Shown here: in pieces, positions 15,401-30,400 of the stretch
Layout: every line of letters begins with the position of its first letter
How positions within the stretch are numbered: position 1 is the stretch's first letter
From: Campylorhamphus procurvoides
Lineage: Eukaryota; Chordata; Aves; Passeriformes; Dendrocolaptidae
DNA length: 64,000 bases
Reading direction: 5' to 3'
Assembly (NCBI GenBank): GCA_013396655.1
Contig: WBMV01005965.1
Span: forward strand, 414,965-478,964
Program-made: the position numbers and the translations under genes
The notes under the pieces: generated by a model
Seen by the model: the letters and a program-made list of their open reading frames with translations, nothing else
Database searches by the model: none
Told to the model about the DNA's origin: nothing

Positions 15401-18400
15401 TGTTACAGGACATTTGAAATGCTAAGGCCTCTGAAGTACTTGGAAAGTCTGAGTGTTTACAAGATCCCATCTGACAGCATCCATCAGATGATGCTGCTTA
15501 CAAACAGTTTAAGGGCCATACAATTGTCCTAAGAATTTTAACACATTTAAATGTTAAAGCTACAAGCAAAGCATGTCAAAACAGTTTTGAAGGAACCTCT
15601 TTTATAGTTGCTGACCAGCAGAGTGCATGGCTTGTAGCTCACACATTGTTACAGGATGTAAAAGCACAGCATTACTTACTCTTCATCCAAGCCAACAGAG
15701 CGGCCAAAAAGCATTTCCAAAAAGCACTCTACAACTTCCTGAGTCCCCTGATGAAGGTACAGCTGGTTGGCTAGCAAGGAGAAGCCACGATTCTTTAAGA
15801 ATTTCTCCTTCTGCTCCCTCCTTGCTCTGTTGAAATATGCATCCAACAACTAAAAATAAACGCATAATTACAGCATAAGATTTAAACATTTAATATACTT
15901 GCCCTGAAAGTTAATTTGTTGTCTGATTTGAACAGCTTGAAACCAAGATTTTTAGAATTCAAGATTACAAACATCAATTGCACTATTGTAGCTGTAATCC
16001 ACACTGTCCTTGTAACATTCAACATCTTTTAATATATTTTTGATCTGAAGACTCCTGGGTTTTTAGTGAGGTTTAGGGGAGATGAAATCACACACAACAG
16101 TTAGCAAATGCATACATCAATACACTCAAACTTTTTATATTTGTTAAATCTTGCACTTTGATGCATGTACATAGCTTTTTTGTTCTTACTAAAGCCAAAT
16201 AATCTTTTTCAAATTAAAATACAAATCTACTCAAAGTTCTACATAGTGCCATCATAGAGGAACACTGTCCATCTCGGTATTACAAAAATCTCTGAAAACA
16301 TTTTGAAGCCTCAAGTCCATCTTCAGGCCACAAACGTGTGGATGACTCCTCAGAATAACTGAAGATCAGCCACATTAGAAGTCAAAACTTGGCTTGCGCC
16401 TTAACTTTATGTAGTGCATCATGTGTTTTGTTTTGAAGAGATAACCACTGACTTTCTGTATTGCGCCTCACATTTATATTGGTAAGGTCATCATAAGCTC
16501 TTAAGGTCCCTGTCTTACATTATGTATTATCTATTCAAAGATTCTACATTTGTTTTGTGATTTAGTCTGGTTTTTTTCCCCCTACATCTGTGGGGTAGAA
16601 ATGTACCTTAAAATTCAGAAGTAAACCTCGAAAACTGAAGAAATCTAAATAAACATATTAACAAAACTTCACATTTCCAGCACTAACTATTGCCAGTTCA
16701 CATCTTTTTAGTAGAAAACATTTTATATGGGCCTACTTTAATGACTCCTTGTTGTATGAGAGGAGATGGGTGGTTCACCAGAACTATAAGATAATCAGGT
16801 TGGATAAGCTTGTCCATCACTTCATCTAGCATGATATCTGGTAGAATTAGCAGAACTCCACGCAAGAGGTCATATAATCCACAACAGATAAGCACAAGAT
16901 AGTCTTCTGTACACCTGAAAACAGAGGAATATGTTTTACCACTGTTCATTGTCTACAGCAGAAAAGATGAAAAAAACCTGCGTAATTGCTAACAGTTCTT
17001 GGGGGACAAGAGGAAGAAGAAATTAGGAAAACATGATTTCTCCAATACTGCTGCTACCAATCTTCATTAACACTTATTTTCAGATGGCAGATAGCAAAAA
17101 GGATAATCTGACCAGAACTCCTTGAGAGTTTTTGAGAGTTCCCATGAAGAGTTCCCACTTCTACTGTACATAGCAAAAATCCTGATTTTTAAAATTTTCT
17201 ACATAAATAATGCAGAAATTGAAACACAGCATCCTACAGACTAAGAGCTTAATAAATCAATGCATGACAGCCATTGAAAGCATTCCCTTAATTTTCAGGC
17301 TTCAAATTTTTATAGAACAGTAACCAAGAGGAAGAACAGTAACATTAAAGCTCATATACTGTGCAACTGTTAATTTATTATTTTATGTACTTACCTGTCA
17401 TCAGGGCTTTCAGATGGTTTTGGGGTATTCTCATTAGCTGAAGAAAAAGCAAGACTGTCCCAGTCTTCAGGAAGTACATTCTTGTCAGCAAAGCTTGGCC
17501 AGCGACCAATGGCAGATGATGCTCCAAGAACAGAAAATGCTAAGCCCAATCCTGCAAAATTACTCTGGCCCTTCTGAAATGAAGGCAGTCCTTTTAGATT
17601 GTCTGGACGACGCAGCAATGGCTCAGCTGCACCACCACCACCTTCATTACATTTCAGGTCTCCATCTACTTCTTTACTCTCAAATGTGTTTTCAGATAAC
17701 TCTACTTCTTTTGCAATATCTTCAAACATTTCAGCAGATGTCAGCTCTGAGTCACAAACTGTTTTTGCAGACTCACAACTGCTAAGAAAGAGTTCTTCCT
17801 GTGCTCTTCTTATGGTTTCAGAACTTTCTACAAAACCAATTCTATCCTGAAGATCAATGTAGCCGCATTCACCAACAAGCTGCAGGTCATCAGTGCTCCT
17901 TCCCATTCTTTCAGTTAGTCTTTTTCGACGAACTTGAGGTGAGGAAGTAGGCGATGCTGGTAAGCTTTTAGAGAGCCTTCTAGGTGCCTGAGAGCTTATC
18001 TTCTGCTGTACACCAGCTGTGGAAGTGTTCCCTAGAGAAATAAGCATATCTTTAGCATTCCTTTCACATTAGAAAGAAGCTTTTCTCTCAATATTTTTCT
18101 CTTCATCCATTTAGAGCTGTGGTGACCCACGTTAATTTTATATGCAAAACTGATTCAACACCTGATATGGCTCAGATTTGTTAATCATCAAGTAGAGACA
18201 GTAAAGTAATACGGAGCCATATATTTAGCAAGTTACAAATCTGAAAGAAGCATGAAATGCAAAATAGTTTTTGACAATATATTGGAGTTTCTGGATTTAA
18301 ATTGTGATCCTCGCAACTAACCCTCAGCAGGAATGTGTATAGAATCACTGAGAATGAAGGGCACATCTCAACATATCTAACCTAAATTCCCCCTCTTTCA

Positions 18401-21400
18401 AGTTCAAGCCCATTCTTCCTTATCCTATCACTACTACAGTTTTTGACAAAATATAAATTTGTATAATTTATAAATTTACTTATATAAACATAGAAATTCA
18501 AGTTCAGAACCACAACACTTAAACATCCATTTTCACAATAAAAATTATGTTGAGTATTCCTCTGGTACACAGGAATAATCTCTATTCAAGAACAGAGTAC
18601 CTGGTACTACAGACAGAAAAGCAGTACTCAGTTTAGAAGAGTGAGATTTCATATGGGAAAAGGATTAATTAGTACTGTGATCTGCTCTTCATATTGCTGC
18701 TTTACTGAAGAGACACCTGAATAAACATTGTTTCAACAGAATTGAAGACTCAATTTCCTTTCCAAAGCAAAGTAGCAACAAGACATCAATTGTAAAAGGT
18801 ATTACAGTGTGATACACAGACTATCGCTGGCACACAGTGAAATATACAGCAGGTAAGTTATGGATCAGAGGCATTTGTTTCCACTCCTATTTTAGACATA
18901 TTGGTAAACTTGCTTGAACTGAATTTTTATTTAGAACTTATTTCTCATTGTCAACAAGCTTAAGTAAAGGCTTAAACATAAGTTGTTTCAGCTTTTATTT
19001 TTCAGATGGTGCTTTTTGATTGTCTATGGAAATCTGTAAACTGTAAAAAGTATGATTAAAAGTCTAATTCAATAATAATTCAAAAAACATCTCACTGACA
19101 GCACACCAACTGAAAAAAAAAGTTACGAGCTTGAACTAATAATTTCACAGTATTTCAGCAACTCTAGCAAAGGAATTCAAACTGATTAAAGCAGTTATCT
19201 TTACAGACCTCAACTTGTTCAGCATGCTATCTGTTTCTAAAAATGATTCAATTTTAATTTACATAACCAAGGTATCTTGTTCTCTATAAGATATACTTTC
19301 CCATTCTCTATCATATAGGAACAGTTTATATACCTACAGTATAGCTAAATGACAATACTCTAAGACCATATTTAGATGGAGGTGAAGAATTATGCACAAA
19401 TACAGAAAAATATAAGCTTAATGCTTTCTGCCCAGATAGATGATATGCTCACTACTTCAGCTGGTGCCTGGTTAAGGCATTCTCATGCATCTTTAGCAGG
19501 TCTGTTCAACAGATGAAATGATCCAGATTATCTGATCCACTTTACTGCCTGAGCCATCAACATGGCAATTTGTGTCATCTGAAGAATGAAGAGCAGTTTA
19601 GGTAGTTACACCCTTCTTACTGTGTTATTCAGGCATCAAGCTCCAAGGGACAGGGGAGCTCTGTAAGAGATATCTGTGGGAATGTAACACTTTCAAGCAC
19701 TGTAGTCATTTGCCAGAAGATTGTGTCTTAACATCTTTGTTTTTCCAGCATTTTTTTACCTTCCAGGGATAAAGCTGTAAATCCAGTTGGAGATGTAATC
19801 ACAAATGCAGAATTGTCCACTGACTTTCCACCACTGCTGGAATTTCTCAGGTACCTAAGTGATTCAACTTTCTCCTGGAAAATTTTGCCATCTAGAAAGA
19901 AAAGGGGAAAAGTTCCATAAAAGCTTTTTATGTTTGCACTGTTGCTAAATTAGACTCATAGTAGTCAGGTTACATTTTGAGCTGGGCACTGGAGGCTACT
20001 GAGAAGTGCTGAAGTCCAAGCAACTGAGAAAAAAAACTTGAACACAAATTTTTAATTTACTGATGTAACTAAAATTTACTTTAGAAAAATGAAACTATTA
20101 TGATGTACTAAAGCAATTATATTTAAAGACAGTCCTTGAAGGCATACAAGTAGTGATAACTGACTTACTATCATGTCAAAAACAGGTGACTGTTCTCAAA
20201 AAGCCTAATAAGGCTCATTCAGAATTTTGCATCATTCAGTATTAAAGGACAGATGGAGATTAAAAACAACAGAGCTGCCTTTAAAACTGATTACAAAGCC
20301 TGGAGGTACACAGATATCTGCAAAATTGGATTATGTTTTCCATGTTTACATAAATAATGGCTAAGGTTGCACAATGCTAATATTAAACCATAAACTGTTC
20401 ATCATTTCTCTTTCTTAAAAAGAGCAAGAAAGATTTTTTTTTAATGCTCATATCAGTCATTTTGCCAAGATGATCATCCAGTACAGATATATTACAGAAG
20501 CTGTTGTTCTAGGTCTGCACCCCCCAAAGCCCATAAGTACTGCCAGTAACTTGTATGAACTGATGGTGCCTGCCAATGACATCTTGCAGTGCAACTGATC
20601 AATTGCTAAAAAGGCTCCTTAAGCCTTTTTTTCCCCCCCCCGAGGAATTCAGTAACAGGAAACAAAGTAGAAATGGAGACAGGACCATATATACATATTC
20701 CTGAAGAAGTTTCATTTACAGGCAAGCTGGACGTTTTTCTCTAAATTCACCCACAGACAAATGTGTCTACACAGGCAGCTAACATTATACAATCCATTCA
20801 GCAGCACCAAACTTTAAAAAAAGTAAAAGGCATAACCACAGAAAGATTATCTATGGATGCAGACAGAGGAGAACTCTCCAAAGAAGCCAAGCAACCAAAG
20901 TAACTGTAAACTCTCTCAGAAAAGTACAAGTACTTTATAGTATTAAGTCCCAACAATATTTTTTTAATATATAATTATAAAAAGACAGCAAATATTTTTT
21001 TAGCTATTAATTTATGACCAGATTTTTATCTTCTTGTATACTACTAGCCAAATGTGACATATTTACCTATGTGCAGGGAAAAGTAAAAGTTGGTGGGATT
21101 GTGACAAACATATGTGTTAGTAGGAGGGTGAACAGCTAACAGGAAATTGAAGACCAGTGTCAGCAATTCCAGGTCTGGGGGAGAACCAAGTACTTCTTCA
21201 ATTATTTTCACAAAGGACCTGCAAACCTCCCGAGGCAGGGATGCAAGGTGCCCTTCTTTATGCTCCTAGAAAAAAAAGAGCAGTACAACTAAGTTACTTG
21301 TATTTTTAATTTGACAGAAATGGACTTTCTTATTTTTTTAAGCTGTCATGCTGTAGTAGAATAGACAAGAAAAGCTCTACTAATAAAGCTGTATTCTTTG

Positions 21401-24400
21401 AGAAGAGCTACTGTACCTAATCAATGTTATCCAAGTCCAGCACACTCAAAATCCAGACAAACAAAATATTTCAGACGTTAGGCAAGTTGATTTTTAGGAA
21501 ATTAAAATGTTCTGCATACTATACTACTCTCTCTTGAAATGCTGAAGCCCTAGGACATGAATCACCATTAGAAGTATGTTATTGTCATTGTATTACATAC
21601 TTGTAGAGAAATTAACAGTTGCCAATAACAACATTTCAAACATTAAAAACTTTCTGAACAGTGCCACACTGGGTTTTCCGTATTTCCATGTCAATGGCCA
21701 TATTTATAATATACATTTGAGATTTCATTGATAATTGTAATTTCTGCTTGATCAAGTATTCTATACAGCTGGACAATGGCTAGCTGAAAAGAATCTATTG
21801 AAAGAATATGGATTTTAGAAGAGGACTTCAACTTGTGGGAAACCCCACTGTAAGGTGAGCATACTGATTAACTTATTTACAAGTTCTGATTTTCACCTTT
21901 TTTGGTACTCAAGCACCTTAGCTGAGACTGCTGTAGGAAAAACTAAATGAAGTTAATTGAAGTGAGTTTTTCCAAGGAGCGTGTTTTTTATAATTCTCTT
22001 TTCCACTCCATCAGACCCCCAAAGCTGCCAAATAATTGTAGCCCAATTTATCTTTTTTTTTAAGCAAGAAATTATTTTTTCCCCAATGTGCAAAAAAGAC
22101 AGGAAATACTACGAAGCATTCTGCATCTAGGCATTTGCATTAATATACAATTCTAAAAGTTAACTATACCACTAACAAGTTCCAAAAGTAGGGAATACCA
22201 AAAAAATGAAGAAATTCAAAACTTACAGATATTAAAATTGAGAGATTTTTCAAATTCATTAAAAGAGGAAAAAATGCATTTCATGTGTTCAAGTGAAACT
22301 CAGTAAAAAGGAATGAAAGACAGAAAATATAGTAAAAAGGATTAGAATACATATTTTCACAAATGAGTATGGGCAATAAGCAGGAAAACATTTTAAGATC
22401 ATGTTCTTAAAAAGTGTCTGTCAAAGGTTTGAAGGACTCCCTAAAGTCCTTTTTGGAACAGCTATCTCTGCACTCCATGGAAGAAGCTACTACTGGATCA
22501 AAACTTTGAAAGGAGTGCTCAGAGTGAGCCTTTTAGGCTGGTTGCCTTATTCAGCTCTCCTGGGATACAGACAGACAGGTTCACTACTTGCACAATGTCT
22601 GTCTTTCAATAACGAAGACCAGAACTAGCAAGAGACATCTCAGGTCTTTATAAAAGGGACAGTTCATGTGAGCTGCTGCTCATGTATGGACTATGCACAT
22701 AACCTAGGGCCCAGGTTTCCAAATCATACCAGATAGTTGCAGCCTCTCGGCCCTTCTGGCCAGCAGTAAATGGAGCACCCAGCTGGACACTATCAGTTTA
22801 CAGCAATAATGCCTGTTGAAGATGAAAGGGGTCTGGAAGCACAGAGGACAGTTTACTCAAGTGGCTTTTTCAATAGCATTTAGTCTCTTCTACTCCACTC
22901 TTGCTAAGTAAAAAATTAGTATTTGCCAAGCACAAAGTAGGATTTCAGAGTGAAAGTACCTGCAGAACCTGACAAGTTAACAGGAAGTGATGTACCACTT
23001 GAGCCTTCAGTAGCTGTTTAATGTTAAACATCTGTTGGTGATGGTTAGCTCTGATGAGGACTTCTAGAGCTGCTAACAGAGTTTCCCAAACACCTTGCTG
23101 AAAAATAAAAAACCGGAACAAGGTTTCAAAAATATATTCATAAGTCTAATAAATGAGAAAAAAACCTCCAAAGAACAACAAACACAATAAAATCAAGTTA
23201 GTTTTGCACCTAAAATCGTAATTAAATGACTACAAATGGTCAGATCAGAAGTCAAAACTATCAGAAAAGTTATGCTCATACAAAATTAAGTATATTTTAA
23301 TGATTAAGCTACCAAAACGCCACAACTTCTTGTGCATAATTAAGTTTTCTATATCCCTGGATGGTTATTTTCAATAGTTTAACTCCAAAAGAAAGCAGGT
23401 CTTCCTTAGTTTCAGCAATTTCTCCACAAAAAAATTCATCAATTCAACTACAAGTCATATGCATATATCACATTTACAGACTTTAATATACTAAGCCTAC
23501 CTGCATAATTCATAATGGGAGCTTGATGTTACTAAAAGCTATTCAAAGAAAAATGACCACTAATTTTCGAAAACTGTAGTAATTACTGACATGTAACTAA
23601 AGAAACTAATTTCATACCTCAATACTTTATAGTTTTTTTAAAATATTGAACTTTTAGACAGAGAATATTTCCAAAATTAAATTCCTTACCTTTGCTTTAG
23701 ACCAAATCTTCCAGTCAAGCAGCAACTTTTCTAACAATTGAACATCTTGAATAACTGCAGTAGAACCTGCATCAAGCTGGAATTGCCCATTTTCATTTAT
23801 ATAGAGAATCTCATCACTGCAGCATCCTTCAAGGAGAGTCTTGAAGAGGGGGAAAATTTTTTAAGTGTCATCATCACAAAGCAGTAGTTGTTCTATCCAA
23901 TTTATAATTTAAAAAAAAAAATACAAAAAGAGACAGCATACTCTTGATAGGGAAGACATACCTACCCAGACAACACCAAACTTTATCCAAGTCACTGTTC
24001 TGCCTTTGTAAAAACACCTCCAAATGTAGAATTAAAAACCACATAAATTTCTAAATTTGTGCTAATATTGAACAAAATACCAGGTTTAAAAGAAGACTCT
24101 ACCTTCAGCATGCAAAATCCAACAATGCATTTTGGTTTGATCAACACTCGACGAATCATAGAATAACCATTACAATTGTCCATCTCCCGTATTCTCTGTT
24201 GATTGTATTTTGTTAAAGATAGTATAAGTTGCAGTGCTAAAGCTTGAGTGTCTTCACAGCTGCTAATCTCTACTACCTGAAGAAAAGGCAAATTTGAGAA
24301 TATAGTTTAAGTAAGAGAGATTTAGAAAAGAAGCCTTTAAAATACTTTGTCGCACTCCTAAATAATAACTTCAGGATTAAATGTTTTGAAGACCTTGAGA

Positions 24401-27400
24401 TTATGTACACAACCTTCATTTTTCTCTATGTGTGTACATTCAGATACATTTGAGATGATAGTTCCTATTGTGATAAATTATGATCTGCTACGAAAATAGA
24501 AGTCCCATTACAAGAATCCCTTTCTAAGAAAAGAGTCTGTTCTAAATAAATTTAAAGTAGAAGGCATTTGCCATACTACAAAGTCAAAAGGTCATGAAAT
24601 ACATAAGCCACTAATAGGAATAAACTCTGTTTGCCCTGAAAAAGTATGCTTCTTAAATATTTAAGGAAAGCTTTAAAATAAGGTTCCTCAAGGTCTAGAC
24701 TACATCTAAGTGTCAAGTATTAAAGTTTCATTTTATTCACAAAGAGATAAGCAATTTGATAGATGAAGGCCACAAACCCTTTTTCCCTCAGTGCTTCCTA
24801 CAATTCTTGAATCCCAAGAGTGAGTAAATAGAGTTTTAACAAAAAATGTACACAAATGAAGTCTCACATTAATGGAGTTTCAGTTCCTATTGGCTCCCTT
24901 GCCACATACTCGGTAATTGTGCTGCACTACACATTTATACCTGTATTGCCGAACAGCTGATCCATTGTTTTCTTGCCTTACTGATGCAAACAGTCTACAG
25001 CAGGATCTGTAGCACATACTTAGCATAAATTTACATAATACAATAATACAGGTAAGGATTTTCTCCTCAGATTTCATTAGTAATGGTAAAATTACAGCAG
25101 GCAGTGTCTTCGTAGCCATATCTTAATGTGCATTTGTTATTTTTCAGAACAATACCAGAGACACATAAATCAGACCAGTTTTAGGACTACATTAGTATTT
25201 TGAATTAACTGTAGTACTTCAGAGACTCCTGACACAAATATTAGCCTCTCCACAGAAAGTCGCAATTAAGTAAGCAGTAACTAAGTTAAGGCTTGTAGCC
25301 TTACTGTTTTTGAAATTACAATTTCTCTTAGAGAGGATAAGCCTTGGAACACATCTGAACAGTTATCTCAAAAAAAGCTGTCACGATTTATCAGATAAAA
25401 ATAAAGCTTTGCACACCATGTAGTTTCACATTTATTCATACTTGCACTGTGAGTACCCTGGGTCTAAACTGTTAAAGATATGCAATGAATTTAAGTGCTT
25501 CAAAATCAGAGACCAAAAACATGATCATTTATACAACACCCCTAAAAATAATCTTTTTTGACATTTAAAAGTCACATTTCTAAATCAGAATGTAACACTC
25601 CAACTTACATACTAGCAATATTATGGAAAAATTACATGATAGAATTATAATTACATTTCCAATTTAAGACAACCTGCATGATGCACTCTGTTATGCCACA
25701 GGTATTTTCCACAAGTGTTAACAGAAAAGCATCACATGCAGACTAGAGCAAGGCAGTTAAAATATTGTGATTTGCTACCCAAGATCCATTAAAAAATTTA
25801 TATGGGATTTTTACATGCACATACATGCAACCCCCCTCCTCCAGCCCCCTTACCCTAGCAAAGAGGAAAACAAATGCACCAGTTCCTCCAATTTCATGTA
25901 GTATACTCTGAAGAGTTTTATATTCAACAGGCTGAAGTGTTTTTAGGTGATGAGAGTCCAATACATTGCTTTGAACTTCTTTCAAACTGAAAGGTCTCTG
26001 AGAAGGTACAGTTTTCACTTGACCCTTCAGTCTAATAACAGGTTCATATATCGTGTACTGACCAGGGCAGCATGTGGTATAAACAACAGCAAGACTCTCC
26101 TGAAACAACAAAAGTTTGTATTTTTTTTCTAGAAAGTTTAATACAAACCCCCCCACACATCCAGGACACAAAAAGCCAAACACAAAAGCCACCTAACAGC
26201 AAGCAGCAACAACTTCAGCAGTCCATTTCTGCTTTAGTACTAACCTGCTCTGAAGTTGCATGTGGATGCATGTGCACTAGAAAGCAACAGGATTCCTAAA
26301 TCTCAGCAAATTTATGCAATAGCTAAAGCACAAAGTTAAGAAAGCACTAAACAAATTCCACCAGGGATCTCCCTCTTATCCCTGAAGAATGACAACTGTT
26401 TTGCATCAAAATAAAGTTATGATGCATTTAAAATTAGAATACAGAGGTATTGGGTAAATTGTTTTTTTTTTCTAAAGTGGCTAATCCAAAATAGAAAGTT
26501 ATCTGCTGTTTTTTACAAAGTCCCATTTTTTTAAGTTTATCCTTCAATCAGCTTTGCCATAAAAGAAGAACTCAATAGAAGAAATTTCATCAATGAAGGG
26601 ACTTAAACAAAAAACAAAGCTCCTATGGAAAGTAATCAACTAATTTTCACATTAAATGTAAAATTATTGTATTCGGAAGATTATTTAAAAGAGAAAAGTA
26701 ATTTCATTTAAGGCACTTGCATTCTCTGCAAAAGTGTAAAGATCAGTTCACCACTCAAGCACATGGTTCTTCTCTCTGGCTACTTAGCGTTCTGTAAGGC
26801 AAAATAAGCTTAAAAGTTGCATGACTACTTTGCTAAGCTTTTACTTATCCCATGCATTCCTTCTTATTCAAAATTTAGTACTATTGTTTGCAAGGATCAT
26901 ATCCAGACACAACGACCCTTTGCCTACAGATCAGAAAAATCCTCCTAGTGGAAACAATTCATCACTAGCAGGAATTACTAGTGTATGAACTCCCACAATA
27001 TAGCAGGCTCCACTGAGAAGCAATCTTTATTTTATTCTTCTTCTAGTGTAACTATATTTACACCTGCATCTGGCATGGCTGTTTCAGTCAGGAAAGATGA
27101 GAAAAGCTAAGATCTGCCAGCTAGAGAACAACTTTTCAGCCAAATTTGATGCAAACTAGTTCCCTCAAAACCTTCGAAGAACTGGGATGAATTCTTTTAT
27201 TTCCTATTAAAGCCAGATAGAGCCTTCATTCTCCTCTCCTCTTAGTTTTAATGTTAACAGGTTAACTAAGCTGTCCTTGGCTACCTTTACACTAGTAGAG
27301 GGAATCTTCTCTATGTATCCATCCTAGAGCTTTTGGAGGTGCCTGTTTATCCAATACAATTTAATACACAGTATTAAAGATGTCGGTACATATAGAAATT

Positions 27401-30400
27401 TTCAGAATCCATCCTAAAGCAAGAACAAATGGCCACTTTGTGTGGAGTTCAACTCCCACTGAAATAAGTGGGAAGAACCCTGCAGTGATTTTAACAAGAA
27501 CAGGATTTGCTCCTGTCTGCTTTGATGAAGTGAAGGACTTTGGGAGACAGCAGGAAACTTATTCCCAATTTCTTAATCAGTTCTAAGAGGTTAAGAACCA
27601 TTTTAAAGTAGGAACTTACAATCAAAGGCCCGACATCCACTTCCTTTCTTGTCATGAAGAGCTCCTTAATTTGTTCACATTGTAAAATCTCTTTACTTAT
27701 GTACTTAGAGCAGTCAGTCAATGTTTTGCCATATTTACAAGGCATTAGAGATGTGAAGTCTGGCCCACATGTGTATAAGTAAAATGCTTCCGCTGGTCCA
27801 ATATTTGCACCTAAAATCCAGAAAATCATCTATGAACTCTTTAGTATACAATAAAGCAAAATTCAGTTCTGATGCATCACAGGCCAGTGGCAAAGGGAAC
27901 TGAACGCAGCCAGGGAAATGATCTGCATGAACTGAAGATCAATATCTCTGAATAATTTCATGTTTTAAAATTGAAAAGTCATCTATTCAAGCCTTCTCAA
28001 AGTGTTCAATGGATAGCAAAATTACAGATAGCAACAACATGCTACATTGTCTTGGAGAATTGGGTAGAGGATGCAATGACAACAACAGCTCACTACAACT
28101 AACAGAAAGGAAAAAACCACATATAAAGTAAAAGGCCAAATGAACCTTCCTCCTCGATCTTACCTGTGGAGTAGTCCTCACTGGGCCACTACACCTGAAA
28201 TGCCAGGTGACAAGCAACAGGGTTCTAGTCTTCAGCAATAAGCAAACACCCAGAAGTGCTAGATAAAATCTCCCAAGCAAGGAGAAGAATCCAAGACATC
28301 TCTAAAGTAACATCAGTAGTTTCAGAAATAAGCATGCTCAACTCAGAGCATTCAGTGATTCAGATTTTGTTTACTTTTTAATATGCTTTAAGTAATTCAA
28401 AGCTAGTAGTTTAAAAGCAGGTAAGTGGAATCAATTTTCCAGATAAGAGAGACTGATTGCTTTAAGTAAAAAAAAACCAAACCCAAACCAAATCAAAACA
28501 GAACAAATACTACTATCTCTCCATCCCCGACCCCAAGGTATTATTTGAAGAAATTTTAAAACCCACTAAAATAATTGTAATTACCAATTATATCACTAAA
28601 AGGAAAGCAAGAGAGTATGGCAGAAGGGCACATTAGGAAGTACCCAGTACTGAAACATTTGCCTACCTTCTCCCTCATATAATATGCTGCTCAAGAATAC
28701 ACTCTTGGTTTTACTGTAAAAACTTGGCATGCTAAAAAAAATATTAAAATAAGCCTTTGATCTTGGAGGGGGAAAAGGAAATGAAGACTTATCCAAGAAA
28801 AAAACATAAAAAAGGTACCATTAAATAGAAGCAGATTTCCAAGATCCCATCTACCCGACAATCGAAGCAACTCTTCTTGAGATGATGTACAGTGGCCAAT
28901 CATACAAAATGTTTTGTTACTGTCAGATGATAAGCTTGTTTTCCTTGGCAGTGAAAAATCTAAATCAATATCACATTTCCTAAAAACACATATAAACAAA
29001 CAAGTTTAAATATTAAGAACTGGTCAAAATTGTAAGTCTTTCAGCTTTGGTTTAAAATTCACTTTAATATTTACTAGATGAGAAGTCATGCTGTCATCAA
29101 CATTAAATGACTCAAGTCCCCCTCAACTTCTAGGCACCTTAAAACTCAGTTACATAAGGATATTTGTGTTCAGATACTGCACAGAGCACTGAGGAAACCT
29201 AGATAACACTACATGTGCTTCTAAAACACCACTATTTTTCAAGCATTTCAACCCTTCCTAAGAAGCCAAAGGCCTTTGACTATGATAAGACACATAATTA
29301 AAACCATGGTTCACATATGCTGGAAAACACTATGTTGAGGATTTGCTTGTACCAGAGAACATTGACAGAACTAGAGTGCTGCACAGCCACAGGCAATAAG
29401 CCTGATGCTTTCAGAAAGCATCCAATTAGATTTATGTGCCTTCACATAAACAGACCTACTGGACTGTAAAGGTCATCCAAAGCTTCCTGAAAGAGCCTAA
29501 CTATTGGCAAACTAGCAACTAACTCTCTATATAGTGGGGCCTCAATAACTGCACATGTGCAGGACATTGCAGTACTTTCAGCTTCCCCCCATCTTCATAT
29601 TTGGGCTTTACTGCATACCAACATGCACAGACAAAATATAGCCTTCACAGTCTGGTCTATAGGAAGAAAGGATAAAGACTGTGATACTTGATAAATACTT
29701 TTTTTCTCTAACTAATGAATAATTCACACAGGCACAGGCCCACCCAACCTATCATCAGGTACCTCACTGGGGTGCATGAACCTTAGATTTGCAGTGGAAA
29801 AAACAGTACTTCCCACTGGCCGTTCCGATCTTGTTTAAAATATTTTTAAAATCCTCCCCTCTCCATTTGTTTCAATGGAACAAAATGACATCCTTCTTCT
29901 CTTAATTACTGTTTTCAACAACATGGCCAGTACCTGAGATGTATCTCCTTAATTCAGATTCTTAACCAGAGACATTATGCTACTGCTAACTTGATGCCAT
30001 AGCTTATTTTGGATCTTACTTGTAGTACTTACTCTCTTTCACTTATTCATAATGAAGAGTAACACTGATGTCTGCACTGGTCCATGGTCTAAACTGATGA
30101 TTCTCAAAGCAATCACAACCATTCTAGAGAATTCCTAGCAGCGTAACACACGCACCCCCCCTTCTATAAGGCTACTCAATCATAACTTCAGCTTGTGCCA
30201 AAATAGTGCTGATGTTTTGCTATCAGAGAACATCTTCAGAAGAAGATAACTGTCTAAGTATAACTAATGTATTCTTTACCTCTGACCAGAAACCCACAGC
30301 AACAGCTTTCCACGGATATTTTTCTTGCCTTCTGGCTTCTGCAGATATTTTAATGCCAAATGCTGCCACTTGCCCAAAAGGAAAACATTCTCTGGAGATT

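Noticed and set aside
24150..24165. CR1-like tail motif (gaatcatagaata)
   Set aside because: It lies inside exon C16 and encodes the conserved YSMIRR segment; the resemblance to the CR1 terminal repeat is coincidental.
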